Assembly: GCA_024640745.1 (NCBI GenBank)
Contig: JAHEEL010000167.1
Location: forward strand, 1 to 5,177
Source of the DNA: Actinomycetes bacterium
Lineage (GTDB): Bacteria; Actinomycetota; Acidimicrobiia; Spongiisociales; UBA5794
DNA length: 5,177 nt
Direction of reading: 5' to 3'
The notes under the pieces were generated by a model. That model had not been told where the DNA came from and made no database searches. It saw nothing but the letters and a program-made list of their open reading frames with translations. Positions 4,656-5,177 of this stretch are shown in pieces (within the stretch, counting starts at the first letter, position 1; the number at the start of each line of letters is the position of its first letter). The position numbers were made by a program, and so were the translations under genes.

Positions 4656-5177
4656 GGGATGCGCCTTGCTTCCAGCAGTGCCGATTCGATGGCGCGGCCC
4701 ACGACAACGAATGCCGCCTGCTGGACCGCGTCGATATCGGCCGGTGCGGATCCAAACGAGACCACGAACACGGAATCTCCGTCGTAGCGCGTGTGGGTCG
4801 GACGGATGCATGCTCCGATGGCGTCGTGACCCCGAATCGCCATCCTGCGCAGTTCGTTGCGATCCTCGATCCCGGCATCGGTGGCGACACACACCAGTGT
4901 CGTGTTGTCTCCTGCCTCGAACGCAACCGGCGCCGCCACCGCGGCAGGCTCACCTCCGGTCAGCGATTCGCCCTCGAGGGAGAAGATGTCACCCGCCGCA
5001 TTGAGCACGACGAGCGCGCCCACGGTTGCTTCACCAACCCGCATTGCGGCAGATCCGATGCCGGCGAACTCAATGGCGTCGAGTCCTCGCCACGCCGCCA
5101 CGGTGGTTCCGGCGCCCGCACCGACGCGCCCGAGCCGAACCGGATCCGAAGAGCGTGCGCGATACGCAGACGCTCCA
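4652..5177 (-). CDS. P1/S58 family peptidase (DmpA/NylC-like, L-aminopeptidase/D-esterase), C-terminal part
   Basis: N-terminal-nucleophile hydrolase that matures by self-cleavage and usually acts as an aminopeptidase or amidase. About 174 residues are visible; the family is normally 320 to 380, so the N-terminal half lies beyond the right edge. The frame is open to the edge. Conserved features are GRVGAGAGTTVAAWRG (4-bp phase starting just inside the edge), GIGSAAMRVGEATVGALVVLNAAGD, and the cleavage region DNTTLVCVATDAG. The Asn at 4906-4904 followed by Thr at 4903-4901 matches the Asn-Thr autocleavage junction known for the nylon hydrolase NylC, where DmpA has Gly-Ser. The last part, IRPTHTRYDGDSVFVVS, is also typical. 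The stop overlaps the glycosylase start by 4 bp, so it is probably the first visible gene of the operon. The substrate is unknown. Confidence 0.9.
   Translation of the reverse strand, partial: GASAYRARSSDPVRLGRVGAGAGTTVAAWRGLDAIEFAGIGSAAMRVGEATVGALVVLNAAGDIFSLEGESLTGGEPAAVAAPVAFEAGDNTTLVCVATDAGIEDRNELRRMAIRGHDAIGACIRPTHTRYDGDSVFVVSFGSAPADIDAVQQAAFVVVGRAIESALLEARRIP

Noticed and set aside
4656..4892. N-terminal extension of the glycosylase to an upstream start
   Set aside because: The added 79 residues are Arg-rich and overlap the peptidase coding sequence in another frame. The conserved domain begins only after the GTG at 4655.

Overview
All recognisable genes lie on the minus strand and read right to left in tight succession. 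The window looks like a chromosomal core-gene cluster from a high-G+C actinobacterium. The order tsaE-tsaB-rimI-tsaD followed by groES is the arrangement known from Actinobacteria, for example Mycobacterium tuberculosis Rv3422c to Rv3418c. The CIRCE-type operators and frequent GTG starts fit this. A non-mycobacterial lineage, possibly Acidimicrobiia-like, is a guess from the two or three extra genes and cannot be proved here.

Layout in transcription order. (1) 5177-4652: C-terminal part of a P1/S58 (DmpA/NylC-type) self-cleaving peptidase, cut by the window edge. (2) 4655-4002: type 4 (Fe-S) uracil-DNA glycosylase with a QLGLF tail that looks like a sliding-clamp binding motif. (3) 3994-3542: tsaE. 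(4) 3545-2841: tsaB. (5) 2844-2350: rimI. (6) 2353-1340: tsaD. (7) 1343-249: an M50 site-2-protease-like membrane metalloprotease with two C-terminal CBS domains. (8) 248-108: a short intergenic region with two tandem CIRCE (HrcA) operators and an extended -10 promoter. (9) 107-1: the first 35 codons of groES, cut by the left edge.

Genes 1 to 7 look like one transcript. Five of the six junctions are 4-bp stop/start overlaps (GTGA four times, ATGA once), and the sixth has a 7-bp gap. No promoter-sized space exists between them, and the operon promoter lies outside the window. TsaE, TsaB and TsaD form the complex that transfers threonylcarbamoyl to A37 of ANN-decoding tRNAs (t6A). TsaC, which makes the threonylcarbamoyl-AMP donor, is not in this window. 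RimI is an N-terminal protein acetyltransferase that commonly sits with these genes. groES is set apart by its own heat-shock-type control region.

I see no mobile element, CRISPR array, rRNA or tRNA. There is no clear evidence of an undescribed system. The points most worth a second look are the clamp-binding-like tail of the glycosylase, the M50-CBS protease coupled to tsaD, and the geometry of the two CIRCE elements around the groES promoter.
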